DNA of 33,215 nucleotides from Micromonospora inaquosa (GCF_003857055.1 NZ_QGSZ01000138.1:1-33215); one strand, 5' to 3'; positions 1 through 7,299 are shown, counted from the first letter of the stretch. Notes: generated by a model not told the origin, from the sequence alone. Made by a program: numbers and translations.

Positions 1-489
1 GGGAGGGCGGTGGGTGGGACTTTGCTGGTGCAGGCCGCATTGGCCGCCGCCGGCTGCGGTGAGCATCGCCGCGCCGACGAGCTGACCGAGCGGGCCGCAA
101 GGACCGCCGCTGGCCTGAGGGGATACGACGACACGCACCGCACCAACTTCGGGCCGATCGTCGTCGAGCTGACGCGGGTGCTGGTGGCGGCCCAGTGGGG
201 TGACGCCGATGCGGCGCTACGAAGGCACTCGACGGTCGTTCGGCGGGAGGCGTGGCGGCGGTTGCCGGCCGAGTATCGGGGCGCGTACCTGGTGGATGTC
301 GCGCGGGCGTACCTCCAGGTGGGTGACCTCCGTGGGGCGGCGCGGGCGCTGGTGGACGCGGACAGTGTCGCGCCGGCTGAGGTTCGGTGCCGGGCGTTGG
401 CGCGTACCGTGATCGCCGAAATCGCCCGCGCGAACCCGGCGCCGGCCGGCGTGGCGCGACTGGCGACGCTCGTCGGCCTCACCCGCTGA
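1..489 (+). CDS. C-terminal part of a helical-repeat transcriptional regulator (5' end outside window)
   Basis: The frame is open from base 1, so this is the 3' part of a longer gene; the GTG at 10 is only the first in-window start codon. The translation is alpha-helical and Ala/Arg rich, with TPR-like helix pairs such as LVDVARAYLQVGDLRGAARA, ending in GVARLATLVGLTR. From memory this resembles the C-terminal repeat region of actinobacterial XRE-type regulators that carry an N-terminal helix-turn-helix; that HTH would lie upstream and is not visible. A degraded copy of two segments of this gene lies at 3022-3137. The stop is only 6 bp from the stop of the convergent desaturase gene. Family assignment is tentative; coding status is fairly sure because the frame continues and a related remnant exists. 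Confidence 0.6.
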   Translation, partial: GRAVGGTLLVQAALAAAGCGEHRRADELTERAARTAAGLRGYDDTHRTNFGPIVVELTRVLVAAQWGDADAALRRHSTVVRREAWRRLPAEYRGAYLVDVARAYLQVGDLRGAARALVDADSVAPAEVRCRALARTVIAEIARANPAPAGVARLATLVGLTR

Positions 490-495
490 CCAGTC

Positions 496-1533
496 TCAGC
501 GGTTGCCTGGTCGGGTCGATGCGGTGCCCATTGCCCGTAGGTGTGCCAGCCCTTGCGCCCAGGACTGAATGAGGGTCGTTTCGTGGTAGGCAATGTCGTG
601 TTCCGCGCAGAACTGGCGGATCAGCGGCCGGGCGTGGGGGAGGTTGGGTCGGGGCATGCTGGGAAAGAGGTGGTGTTCGATCTGGTAGTTGAGCCCACCG
701 AGTAGTGCGTCCAGGAACGGGCCACCGCGCACGTTGCGGGAGGTGAGGACCTGTCGGCGTAGGTAGTCGAGGTTGTCGGCCTCGGTCAGGATGGGCATGC
801 CCTTGTGGTTCGGGGCGAAGGAACTGCCCAGGTAGAGCCCGAAGAGGGCCTGGTTGACCAGGATGAACACGATCGCCTGCGGCACGCTCAGCACCAGGAA
901 CACGGCCCCGAGGTAGCCGGCGAAATGCAGGACGAGCAGGCCAGCCTCGGTTCGTCGGCGCCTGAGTCCGCCGCGGGTGACGACCGCCCGGACGCTGGCG
1001 GCGTGCAGGTGCAGACCCTCCGCCAGCAGCAGGGGGAAGAACAGCGCCGCCTGGTGCCGGACGAACAGCGCCCCCAGGCCGCGCTGCGCCGCAGCTTGAC
1101 CCGGGGTGAAGGACAGCGGCGTCACGGCGAGGTCGGGGTCGCGGCCTTCGGTGTTCGGATTCGCGTGGTGCCGGTTGTGCTTGTCAACCCACCATCCGTA
1201 ACTGATCCCGGTCACCAGGTTGGCGCACACCAGGCCGACCACGTCGTTCGCCCGGCGGGAGCGGAAGATCTGCCGATGCCCGGCATCGTGACCGAGAAAC
1301 GCCAGCTGCGCGAGGAGCACCGCGACGCCGGCCGCGGTAGCCGTCTGCCACCACGACGACCCGAGCCGCACGAACAGCACGCCCATCAGTACGAGACAAG
1401 CCAGGACCACCGTCACCCGGGCCGCGTAGCGGCGGGGTCGTCGGTCGAGGAGACCCGTGTTTCGAACCAGGCGGGAAAGGTCGGCGTACTCACTACCCCG
1501 GTCGCTGCGGGTGCCAAGCTCCGTATCACTCAA
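496..1533 (-). CDS. Membrane fatty acid desaturase
   Basis: An integral membrane diiron desaturase that would introduce double bonds into acyl chains using O2 and an electron donor. Three histidine boxes are present: HDAGH (about residue 82), HNRHH (about 119) and QIEHH (about 284), the last followed by LFPSMPRPNL as in front-end/acyl-lipid desaturases. Hydrophobic segments at about 40-60, 65-85, 105-115 and 200-235 fit the family topology, and about 345 aa is a usual length. A GTG at 1542 is possible, but the AAGGAG ribosome-binding sequence (1542-1547) overlaps it and sits 8 nt before the TTG at 1533, so TTG is preferred. No ferredoxin or reductase partner gene is adjacent. It converges on the regulator fragment at the left edge. 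Substrate and regiospecificity cannot be read from the sequence. Confidence 0.9.
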   Translation of the reverse strand: MSDTELGTRSDRGSEYADLSRLVRNTGLLDRRPRRYAARVTVVLACLVLMGVLFVRLGSSWWQTATAAGVAVLLAQLAFLGHDAGHRQIFRSRRANDVVGLVCANLVTGISYGWWVDKHNRHHANPNTEGRDPDLAVTPLSFTPGQAAAQRGLGALFVRHQAALFFPLLLAEGLHLHAASVRAVVTRGGLRRRRTEAGLLVLHFAGYLGAVFLVLSVPQAIVFILVNQALFGLYLGSSFAPNHKGMPILTEADNLDYLRRQVLTSRNVRGGPFLDALLGGLNYQIEHHLFPSMPRPNLPHARPLIRQFCAEHDIAYHETTLIQSWAQGLAHLRAMGTASTRPGNR

Positions 1534-1708
1534 CGTCGCCACTCCTTGTCAGCCACGCCCATCAGCTCGTCGGCTCCGCCGTCAGCCATGACCAGGCGCA
1601 TGCGCAACTTCATCGGTGGTCCGACAGGGATCGAACAAGCAAACCGCCGCTGATGGCCCAGTCTTCCTCACAGCCGCGTCTTCGCAAGAGGGAACCGGCG
1701 ACTGATAC

Positions 1709-1723
1709 GCGAGCAATGCTCGC
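1709..1723. other. Short perfect hairpin in the 1534-1813 intergenic gap
   Basis: GCGAGC-AAT-GCTCGC forms a 6-bp perfect stem with a 3-nt loop in the gap between the divergent desaturase and the 77-aa protein gene. It has no T-run, so it is not a convincing terminator; it could be an operator or chance. I see no other convincing element in this roughly 280-bp gap. Confidence 0.3.
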
Positions 1724-1813
1724 CCTCGTGTAAGTCTGCCGATTGCCTGCGGGCTTCGTCCGGCGAGTCCGACAATCAGCCCTATGCAGCCACGTGGGAT
1801 TCGGGGGGTAGTC

Positions 1814-2047
1814 ATGGCACGCAAGAGAAGGTCCACCGCGAGGCAAGCACTCATCCTCGCCTTCGCGGCCGGGACGCTGACCGGAGCGGCGGGCATGCTC
1901 ACGCTGCGACGTGCCCGGCAGGAGGGTGACTTCCCGAGAGGTGCTGACGCTGGACAGCTCGACGAGAGCATCGCCGCGCCGCTCGGCGGGCGTTTCGACG
2001 CCTCGCCTCAGGGACCCGTGAGCACGCCCGCGGCGCAGCACGGCTGA
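1814..2047 (+). CDS. Small single-span membrane protein
   Basis: A 77-aa protein with a very basic N-terminus (MARKRRSTARQ), one hydrophobic segment at about residues 12-31 and a hydrophilic tail predicted outside or periplasmic by the positive-inside rule. I do not recognise a family. The ATG at 1814 is chosen because a G-rich ribosome-binding sequence (GGGGGG at 1803-1808) lies just upstream. It is followed after 50 bp by a holin-like protein and a DUF3618 protein on the same strand, a set often seen together in actinobacteria, so a shared transcript and an envelope role are plausible but inferred. Confidence 0.6.
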   Translation: MARKRRSTARQALILAFAAGTLTGAAGMLTLRRARQEGDFPRGADAGQLDESIAAPLGGRFDASPQGPVSTPAAQHG

Positions 2048-2097
2048 CCCGGGCAGCCCCGGGGCCACCGCGGTGTGCGAGAGAGATGAGAGTACTG

Positions 2098-2529
2098 ATG
2101 TCAGAACGGCCTAGCGGCAAGCCCGGCGCCGCGTCTGCCGACACGCCGGTCGCAGAGTTGGTGCAGCGCGCCACCGAGCAGATCACCCGCCTGGTGCGCG
2201 ACGAGCTGACGATGGCACGGGCGGAGATGACCGCCAAGGGCAAGCGCGCGGGCGTCGGCGCGGGAATGCTCGGCGGCGGCGCGATACTCGGCATTTTCGC
2301 CGGCGGGACCGCCGTCGCCACAGTCGTGGTGCTCCTGGCCGCGATCATGCCCGACGCTGTGGCCACCCTGATCGTCACCGTGATCCTGGCCATCGCCGCC
2401 GCCATCGCCGCCCAACGCGGTAAGAAGCAGGTCAGCCAGGCCATGCCCGCCACGCCCGCAGCCACCATCGACAGTGTGCGAGCCGACGCCGAGACGATAC
2501 GTGGCGCAGCGGGTCGGAGGCAGCCATGA
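2098..2529 (+). CDS. Phage-holin-like (DUF1469) membrane protein
   Basis: A 143-aa protein with the pattern of the DUF1469/actinobacterial holin-3 superfamily: an amphipathic N-terminal helix (VAELVQRATEQITRLVRDEL, about residues 17-36) followed by two hydrophobic hairpin helices at about 58-82 and 84-102. In bacterial chromosomes these are membrane proteins of unknown function, not lysis proteins; no phage genes surround this one. Start choice lies between ATG 2086 and ATG 2098; 2098 gives the usual MSE-type N-terminus with GAGAG a few bases upstream. The stop overlaps the next start by 4 bp (ATGA), so the two are translationally coupled. Confidence 0.85.
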   Translation: MSERPSGKPGAASADTPVAELVQRATEQITRLVRDELTMARAEMTAKGKRAGVGAGMLGGGAILGIFAGGTAVATVVVLLAAIMPDAVATLIVTVILAIAAAIAAQRGKKQVSQAMPATPAATIDSVRADAETIRGAAGRRQP

Positions 2530-2993
2530 GCACGCCATCCGGAAACAGCGACCAGACCCGCCGGGACATCCAGCAGACCCGCGCGGAACTCGGCGAGACC
2601 GTAGCGGCACTGGCCGCCAAGACCAACGTCAAAAGCCGTGCGCGCAGCAAAGCCACCACCGCCGTCGGTGGACTCCGAGGGCGGGTCACCGAGGCCGGGC
2701 AGTCGGCGAAGACCAGAGCGACGCAGCTCGCCCGCACGGTGAGCCAGAAGGTCTCCCAGCGTGTTACCTCGGTCGAGCAGAAATCACAGCACACCATCGG
2801 CGCGATACAAGGCTCGGCGAAAGCCGGCGCGCAGACCACCGGCAAGGCGGAGTCGTCAGTGGTCACCTCCGCTCGCGCTATGACCACCAAGATCGGCAGC
2901 TCGGTGCGCACGCAACCCTTACCAGTCCTCGCCATCACTGGCACTGCCGCGACCCTCGCGGTCATCACCTACCGACACCGCCGGTCCCGATAG
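2526..2993 (+). CDS. DUF3618-type protein with C-terminal membrane anchor
   Basis: A 155-aa protein with the DUF3618 signature at its N-terminus: DQTRRDIQQTRAELGETVAALAAKTNVK at about residues 9-36, read here as the D-I-xx-TR-x-LGxTV-x-L-xx-K-x-x-VK pattern. The middle is a long, polar, Ala/Ser/Thr/Lys/Gln-rich stretch likely to form an extended helix. A hydrophobic segment (LPVLAITGTAATLAVITYR, about 131-149) near the C-terminus is followed by basic residues. It overlaps the holin-like gene by 4 bp. This pairing is recurrent in actinobacteria and suggests a membrane-associated assembly; the biochemical role is unknown. Confidence 0.85.
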   Translation: MSTPSGNSDQTRRDIQQTRAELGETVAALAAKTNVKSRARSKATTAVGGLRGRVTEAGQSAKTRATQLARTVSQKVSQRVTSVEQKSQHTIGAIQGSAKAGAQTTGKAESSVVTSARAMTTKIGSSVRTQPLPVLAITGTAATLAVITYRHRRSR

Positions 2994-3021
2994 ACGATTC
3001 GGTACGGCGGCCCGCGGCGAT

Positions 3022-3137
3022 GGTCGGCGGGAGGCATGGCGGTGGTTGCCCGCGCGCAGCCGCCGCTGGCCGGCGTGGCGCGACTGGCGACGGTGGTTGG
3101 CCTGACCCGCGATGGGCGGATCACTCGAAGAACTTGA
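3022..3137 (+). pseudogene. Decayed, internally deleted copy of the left-edge regulator 3' end
   Basis: Bases 3025-3054 encode RREAWRWLPA, matching RREAWRRLPA encoded at about 241-273. After a frame change, 3042-3110 encode VVARAQPPLAGVARLATVVGLTR, matching IAEIARANPAPAGVARLATLVGLTR at the end of the first gene. The roughly 150 bp that separate these blocks in the intact gene are missing, and the two blocks are in different frames. The frame reads on to a TGA at 3135-3137, overlapping the end of the glycosidase gene. There is no start or upstream part, so this is a remnant. Confidence 0.75.
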
Positions 3138-4194
3138 GGCTGAACCCGGTGTCGGCCGTCGGGCCGGGCACGTTGGCACGGCGGTAGGTGGTGTTGCCCC
3201 ACCAGCAGAACGTGCCGGTGTACCAGTACCGGTTCGCCCACGAGTACGCGGTGCCCTTCGGCACGGCGTGGAACATCAGCGGGAACCTCGGCCCGGCGGG
3301 TGGGCTCGTGGCGATGTCACCGTTGAGCAGCACGAAGCTGTGGTGACCGGGGCCGTTCACGTGCAGGGTGGGGTCCCAGCCGGTCATCATGGTGGCCCGG
3401 TTCGAGCCGAACAGGCAGCCGTTCGACTTGTACCAGCCCCACACGTACGTCGGGTCACCGCCGGCGCGCAGTCGCAGGTCGGCGAGGCAGTACTGGTCAC
3501 TCCAACTGCCGTTGGCGGAGTAGACGATGTGGAGCTGCCCGTTCGGGTCCCTGATCGCTTCGGGGGACTCGTTGATGAACGGGTTGCCCACCACGCGCTC
3601 CCAGCTCTCGCGCGGCTGGGAGATGACGTACCGGCTGCCGGTCGGCGTGAGCGGGTCGCTCATCCGGCTGAGGTAGATGTTCTGCTCGACGTTGGTGTCG
3701 CCGGCCCAACCCGACCAGACGAACCACCGCTGCCCGTTGAAGGTGAACAGGCTGCCGTCGATGGCCCACTTGCCACCGGGCAGCGCGAGCTGCCGCTCGG
3801 CCGTGTAGCCGCTGGCCGGTGACGCCGAGTGGATCGCGTACATGCGGTGGGCGCTGCCACGCCCGGCTGAGAAGTAGATGTAGTAGCGGCCACCATCGGT
3901 GACGATCTCCGGGGCCCAGACCTCACCGAGGTTGCGGCCGTCCGTCCACACCTGCCGCGCGGTCGCGGCGGCCAGCGCGTCCGGGGAGGCCGCCTGCCGG
4001 ACGGCGATCCCGCCGTTGAGCGACTGGACGGAGATGTAGGTGCCGCCGACGCGGATCACGCTCGGGTCGGCGGCCCGCAGGCCGGTCTGCCCGGCCGCCG
4101 CCGGCGCAGCGCCGACAACTGACAGACCGGTGGTGAGCACGGCGGCCAACAGGGTGGAGAGGAGTCGCGGAAGGGTTCGACTGTCGGCGTTCAC
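3121..4194 (-). CDS. Secreted GH43-like glycoside hydrolase (arabinosidase/xylosidase clan)
   Basis: A 357-aa secreted protein. A signal peptide (Arg at 6 and 10, hydrophobic core about 11-30, APAAA cleavage region about 30-34) precedes a five-bladed-propeller-type GH43 sequence. Candidate catalytic residues follow the family order: Asp43 in AADPSV (general base), Asp146 in WAIDGS (pKa modulator) and Glu209 in INESPE (general acid); a late His in GHHSF (about 295) would fit the metal site. Such enzymes cleave arabinofuranosyl or xylosyl bonds in plant polysaccharides. The GTG at 4194 is preferred to the longer frame because GAGGAGAGGAA lies about 10 nt upstream. It stands alone, with no transporter or regulator of sugar uptake next to it. 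The exact substrate is unknown. Confidence 0.8.
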   Translation of the reverse strand: MNADSRTLPRLLSTLLAAVLTTGLSVVGAAPAAAGQTGLRAADPSVIRVGGTYISVQSLNGGIAVRQAASPDALAAATARQVWTDGRNLGEVWAPEIVTDGGRYYIYFSAGRGSAHRMYAIHSASPASGYTAERQLALPGGKWAIDGSLFTFNGQRWFVWSGWAGDTNVEQNIYLSRMSDPLTPTGSRYVISQPRESWERVVGNPFINESPEAIRDPNGQLHIVYSANGSWSDQYCLADLRLRAGGDPTYVWGWYKSNGCLFGSNRATMMTGWDPTLHVNGPGHHSFVLLNGDIATSPPAGPRFPLMFHAVPKGTAYSWANRYWYTGTFCWWGNTTYRRANVPGPTADTGFSLKFFE

Positions 4195-4350
4195 GATCGG
4201 GATTCCTCTCCTCGACGTGAGCTGGCCGAAGGTCGGACCCGGATCGGGTCGGCCAGCCGTCATGCACCTCCGGGAGCAACGACTGATATCGATAGATTAG
4301 GTCAGGAGTCGACGAGCCGCAGCGTGGTTGCCGGCCATTGCGTCGGCCGG

Positions 4351-4378
4351 GGTTTCCGGGAACGTGAGAATCGGGCAT
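4351..4378 (+). promoter_or_regulatory. Candidate SigF/SigB-type stress promoter for the GlsB-like gene
   Basis: GGTTT at 4351-4355 and GGGCAT at 4373-4378 are separated by 17 bp, close to the actinobacterial SigF/SigB pattern GTTT-N15-17-GGGTA. Transcription would begin about 4386, giving a short leader with a strong ribosome-binding sequence before the ATG at 4412. It is a pattern match only. Confidence 0.45.
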
Positions 4379-4411
4379 GTATCTCGGCACTGCTGGAGGG
4401 GAGAGACGGCA

Positions 4412-4753
4412 ATGCTGGTTACTGGTTATCTCGGCGCGGTGCTCATCGGTGCCCTCATTGGACTGCTCGGCCGACTCATCCTGCCGGGGAGGCAGCGGAT
4501 CGGTTTCTTCGCCACGTTCGTCATCGGCGTCGGCTCGGCGGTGCTGGGCACCGTGGTCGCCAGGGCGCTCAATATCGACGACGGAGCCGGCGTGCGGGTG
4601 TGGGTGCTGCGCTGGGACTGGGTCGTGCTCGCGATCCAGGTCGGCGTCGCGATCATCGCCGTGGCGCTGGCGAACATGCTCACCTTCACCCGGCTCGCCG
4701 GCGGCGACGAGACGCCCCGTCGGCGGCCGCGTCGCAGCAAGGCCAAGAGCTGA
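4412..4753 (+). CDS. GlsB/YeaQ/YmgE-type (transglycosylase-associated) membrane protein
   Basis: A 113-aa membrane protein with the family pattern: a first hydrophobic helix ending in GALIGLLGRLILPGRQ (about residues 9-24), then FATFVIGVGSAVLGTVVAR (about 29-47) and a third helix WVVLAIQVGVAIIAVALANM (about 69-88). The C-terminus is very basic (RRRPRRSKAKS). The ATG at 4412 follows a GGAGGGGAGAG ribosome-binding sequence. These small proteins are common in stress regulons and their function is unresolved; the candidate SigF/SigB-type promoter upstream agrees with that. It faces the end of the DUF2089 operon across 138 bp in which I see no clear terminator. Confidence 0.8.
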   Translation: MLVTGYLGAVLIGALIGLLGRLILPGRQRIGFFATFVIGVGSAVLGTVVARALNIDDGAGVRVWVLRWDWVVLAIQVGVAIIAVALANMLTFTRLAGGDETPRRRPRRSKAKS

Positions 4754-4891
4754 AGCACCGTGTACCGGCGTGGGTCCCCATCACTGTGGACGCGCGCGAC
4801 AGTCGATGTGGCACCAGTGCCGACGCATGGTCATATCTGGGTTTGTCGGTGTTCCAGCACCTTTGCGAGGGGCCGTACGATCGGACGGCGG

Positions 4892-5314
4892 CTACTCGCA
4901 GAAGACCCGCACCGTGGCATCGGGGGAGTCCACCTCCACCGTCACGTCGTCGAGGTGCTCCACGAGCGCCTCCAACTGCTCGGGCTTGAGCTGCGTCAGG
5001 TCGATCGGCACGCCCGAGTCGCGGAGTGAGGCGTTGGCCTTGACCAGGGCCTGCGGCGGGACCAGCGCCGCCAGCCGTACGCCGGCTCGCAGCAGTTGCA
5101 GTGGCACCCGCACGTTGACCCGTGACGGCTCGCCGTTGTCGGTGGCGTCCACCATCACCCGGAGGTACTTCACCTTTCCCTTCGGCCGGGCGTCGTGACC
5201 GGCCACCGTCGGTGCCTGACCCCGTTCGAGGGCGGCGATGAGCTGCTCCGCCTCCTCGGCGGTGATCTTGCCGGAGGCCAGCATGTCGAGGATGTCCTTG
5301 CGTTGTTCGGTCAT
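4892..5314 (-). CDS. SHOCT-like/YvlB-N-type protein, third gene of the DUF2089 operon
   Basis: A 140-aa soluble protein. Residues 1-32 form a short helical hairpin (DILDMLASGKITAEEAEQLI) typical of SHOCT-like or YvlB/LiaX N-terminal domains. Residues about 48-140 are a beta/alpha region (KYLRVMVDATDNGEPSRVNV, VPLQLLRAGVRLAALVP) ending in VRVFCE. The start at 5314 has GAGAGG just upstream. It lies 11 bp downstream of the small membrane protein gene. The same ITAxxA hairpin ends the DUF2089 protein encoded at the head of the operon, hinting at interaction or shared ligand. Its function is unknown; a role in envelope sensing is only an inference from Firmicute relatives. Confidence 0.75.
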   Translation of the reverse strand: MTEQRKDILDMLASGKITAEEAEQLIAALERGQAPTVAGHDARPKGKVKYLRVMVDATDNGEPSRVNVRVPLQLLRAGVRLAALVPPQALVKANASLRDSGVPIDLTQLKPEQLEALVEHLDDVTVEVDSPDATVRVFCE

Positions 5315-5325
5315 GTGAACCTCTC

Positions 5326-5583
5326 CTATCGGATAGCCACGAGCACGGCCAGGCGGCCCTGCTCGATGTCGAAGCGGGCGCCGGGCAGCGCGGCGATGAC
5401 GCGCCAGCCGGCGCCGAGAGCCCGCACCACACCGATGCGGAACACCAGGCAGGCCACGATCGCCGCGAGCACGACCAGGACCACGACCGGAAAGAGCAGG
5501 AGCGCCACGGGGAGCACCGGAACCCAGAGGCGGAGGGGTCGGCGGTCCGGGCGGTTGACCTTGATGGTCACCAACTGCGGCAT
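5326..5583 (-). CDS. Small membrane protein, second gene of the DUF2089 operon
   Basis: An 85-aa protein with a strongly hydrophobic stretch at about residues 20-50 (LWVPVLPVALLLFPVVVLVV) and a mixed tail ending LAVLVAIR. The start is ATG 5583 or GTG 5586; both overlap the stop of the DUF2089 gene (TGA at 5585-5583), so translation is coupled. I do not recognise a named family. Lying between a DUF2089 regulator and a SHOCT-like protein, it may be the membrane component of a small sensory set. Confidence 0.7.
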   Translation of the reverse strand: MPQLVTIKVNRPDRRPLRLWVPVLPVALLLFPVVVLVVLAAIVACLVFRIGVVRALGAGWRVIAALPGARFDIEQGRLAVLVAIR

Positions 5584-5960
5584 CACGACGGGCCGCCCAG
5601 CTCGGCCAGCGCCTGCTGTGCGGTGATCTCACCCCGGCGCAACCGGTCGATGACGTCGACCCGCGACGGCGCCGGGTCGGTCTCGACGAAGTCGAGCATC
5701 TGCGTGATCCGGTTGAGCCGCGACTTGATCGTCGGGTAGCTCACCCCGAAGATGCGTTCCATCTCCTTGATCGAACCGTGGCAGCGCACGAACGCCATGA
5801 CGAAGACCTGGTCCTCGACGTTGAGCTGAGCCAGCTGCGGCAGCTCGAACTCGCCCTCGATCGCGACGCCGTTGCTCGCCAGGCGCACCCGCTCGACGAC
5901 GAACGGCTGCCCCCGCGTCAGGCTGGTCAGCTCCTGCCAGTCCATCGTCTGTTCTGTCAT
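5583..5960 (-). CDS. DUF2089-family HTH regulator
   Basis: A 125-aa protein. Residues about 34-60 (IEGEFELPQLAQLNVEDQVFV) and 62-85 (GSIKEMERIFGVSYPTIKSR) match the DUF2089 pattern, the second being a helix-turn-helix. The C-terminus (VIDRLRRGEITAQQALAEL, about 103-121) is a short hairpin resembling the N-terminus of the third protein of the same operon. It heads a three-gene operon of DUF2089, small membrane protein and SHOCT-like protein with overlapping or 11-bp junctions. The AT-rich upstream region has repeated CYTAA motifs and is a likely autoregulatory site. It most likely acts as a DNA-binding repressor; the ligand is unknown. Confidence 0.85.
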   Translation of the reverse strand: MTEQTMDWQELTSLTRGQPFVVERVRLASNGVAIEGEFELPQLAQLNVEDQVFVMAFVRCHGSIKEMERIFGVSYPTIKSRLNRITQMLDFVETDPAPSRVDVIDRLRRGEITAQQALAELGGPS

Positions 5961-5961
5961 A

Positions 5962-6021
5962 CCTAAAGTTGTATCTTAAGAATCCTAAACTTCCAAGAGT
6001 GGGATCTTAATTTTCTTAAGG
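5962..6021 (-). promoter_or_regulatory. AT-rich promoter/operator with repeated CYTAA motifs upstream of the DUF2089 gene
   Basis: Five CYTAA-type heptamers lie at 5962-5968, 5975-5981, 5984-5990, 6006-6012 and 6015-6021. Two of them form the pair ATCTTAA-N4-CYTAA at 5973 and again at 6004, so the pair is directly repeated 31 bp apart, about three helical turns. The stretch is unusually A+T rich for this genome. A TTGGAA box reading toward the DUF2089 gene, with TACAAC 17 bp on, could be the promoter. Binding by the DUF2089 protein is inferred. Confidence 0.6.
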
Positions 6022-6031
6022 TCGACGTCTG

Positions 6032-7295
6032 TCAGGTGTGGCGCGACTGGCGACGCGCGCGCTCGACCTCGGTGACGTCCGACATCCAGGGACCGTGTTG
6101 GTCGAGCGCGGCGCAGCCGCCGCTGACGAACGCGCTCACCAGGCGCCGGTATCCGCCGATCCCGTCGACCAGGCGGTACTCGACCTGATACTGCGGATCC
6201 GAACCGGCCTCCCCGTGTCGCACAGTCGTGATCCGGGCGATGGAGTCCGCGTAGAAGTGCAGCTGGATCCCCTCGCCCATCTCCTCGTCCTCGATGGTGA
6301 ACACCTCGTTGTCGCCGGCAGAGCGGTCGGCGACGAACTCCCAGAACTCGGCGGAGGCAGTGCGAGGACCGTCCCGCAGCCACTTCTTCTCGCTGCCCTT
6401 GTCGTCGGTGAACGTCAGGGCCGTCTTGCGCGCACTCGCATCGAGGTCGGCGTGGTTGCCGGCGGGCTCCTCGTCGTCCTCCACCGGGGTGCTCCGGGAG
6501 CGGTCCGTGGCCTCCGAGCACATCAGAAAGCTCACCGTCCGCACCGCGTCATCGACGAGTTCGGGGTACGCGCGGCGAACGGCCGCGTCGACAGTCGCCG
6601 CCATCCGATCCCAGTCGCGCTTGTCCGTGGCCCGTTCACCCCGCCGCGGATCGAGGCCGATCCGCATTCCGGCGCACGCCTGCTCAGCGGTGGCGATCAC
6701 CCGCATGACCTGGGGCAGCAGCGCGGGGTCGACGGCATCGGGGCTCCGCCGTGGAACCGTCGCGCCATGCAGATACTGGCCCGTGTACCGCAGAATCCCA
6801 GTGTCGAGTGGTCCGAGGGCTACTCCGCGCTCGGCGCGACGGCGGTCCGCGTGATGCTCCTGAGCGCGGTTCTCGTTCGCACCCTCCGTCGCCGCGCGCA
6901 TCGCCTGGTAGACCTGACCGCGTTCAAGTAGATGGATGTCGGCGCCGTGGGCGACGAGCCGGCTCCGGTCCCATTGGATGCGCCGAAAGAGCGCGTCGAC
7001 GTCGGCGGGCGGGGCGAGCAGGACCGGGTCCAGCAGCGCGACGGGCGGCGTTCTCGTCGAGCCGGCCCTGGGCTCCGGCGGCCTCGCACAGCGGAAGGAC
7101 CGCACTCCAGAGCAGCAGGTGTCTGGGCAGGTCCTCCCGGATCACCGCAAGGTGGGCTTCCCCGATCGGGAACGTGAACGCGCGAGGCTCATGGTTGGCG
7201 TCGGCCCCGGCGGCGAGCATCAGCTTCAGCCCGCCGGCCGCACGGATCACGGTCGGGATCCATCCGCTGCCACGCGTGAAAACGACGTCTCTCAT
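6032..7295 (-). pseudogene. Frameshifted uncharacterised actinobacterial protein
   Basis: The N-terminal part (MRDVVFTRGSGWIPTVIRAA, from ATG 7295) runs in one frame to LDENAA, and the protein continues in another frame as VALLDPVLLAPPADVDALF. One surplus base in the GGG run at 7043-7045 explains the shift; removing it gives a continuous 420-aa protein. Both halves keep a normal, conserved-looking protein sequence, so the change is recent or a sequencing error. From memory it resembles actinobacterial proteins labelled DUF6357, but this is unverified. The C-terminal 150 residues (FWEFVADRSAGDNEVFTIED, LDQHGPWMSDV) look homologous to the protein encoded just upstream. The start lies 4 bp after that gene's stop, so the two form an operon. 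Function unknown. Confidence 0.7.
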
Positions 7296-7299
7296 CTGT

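Noticed and set aside
1611..1645. tRNA-like string GGGATCGAAC
   Set aside because: The would-be T-arm does not pair and no acceptor, D or anticodon arms are found around it.
805..1653. 282-codon plus-strand frame
   Set aside because: Antisense to the desaturase, whose three histidine boxes and membrane pattern are clear; the frame is a by-product of high GC.
2098..2529. Prophage interpretation of the holin-like gene
   Set aside because: DUF1469 proteins are common chromosomal membrane proteins and no other phage genes, integrase or attachment sites are visible.
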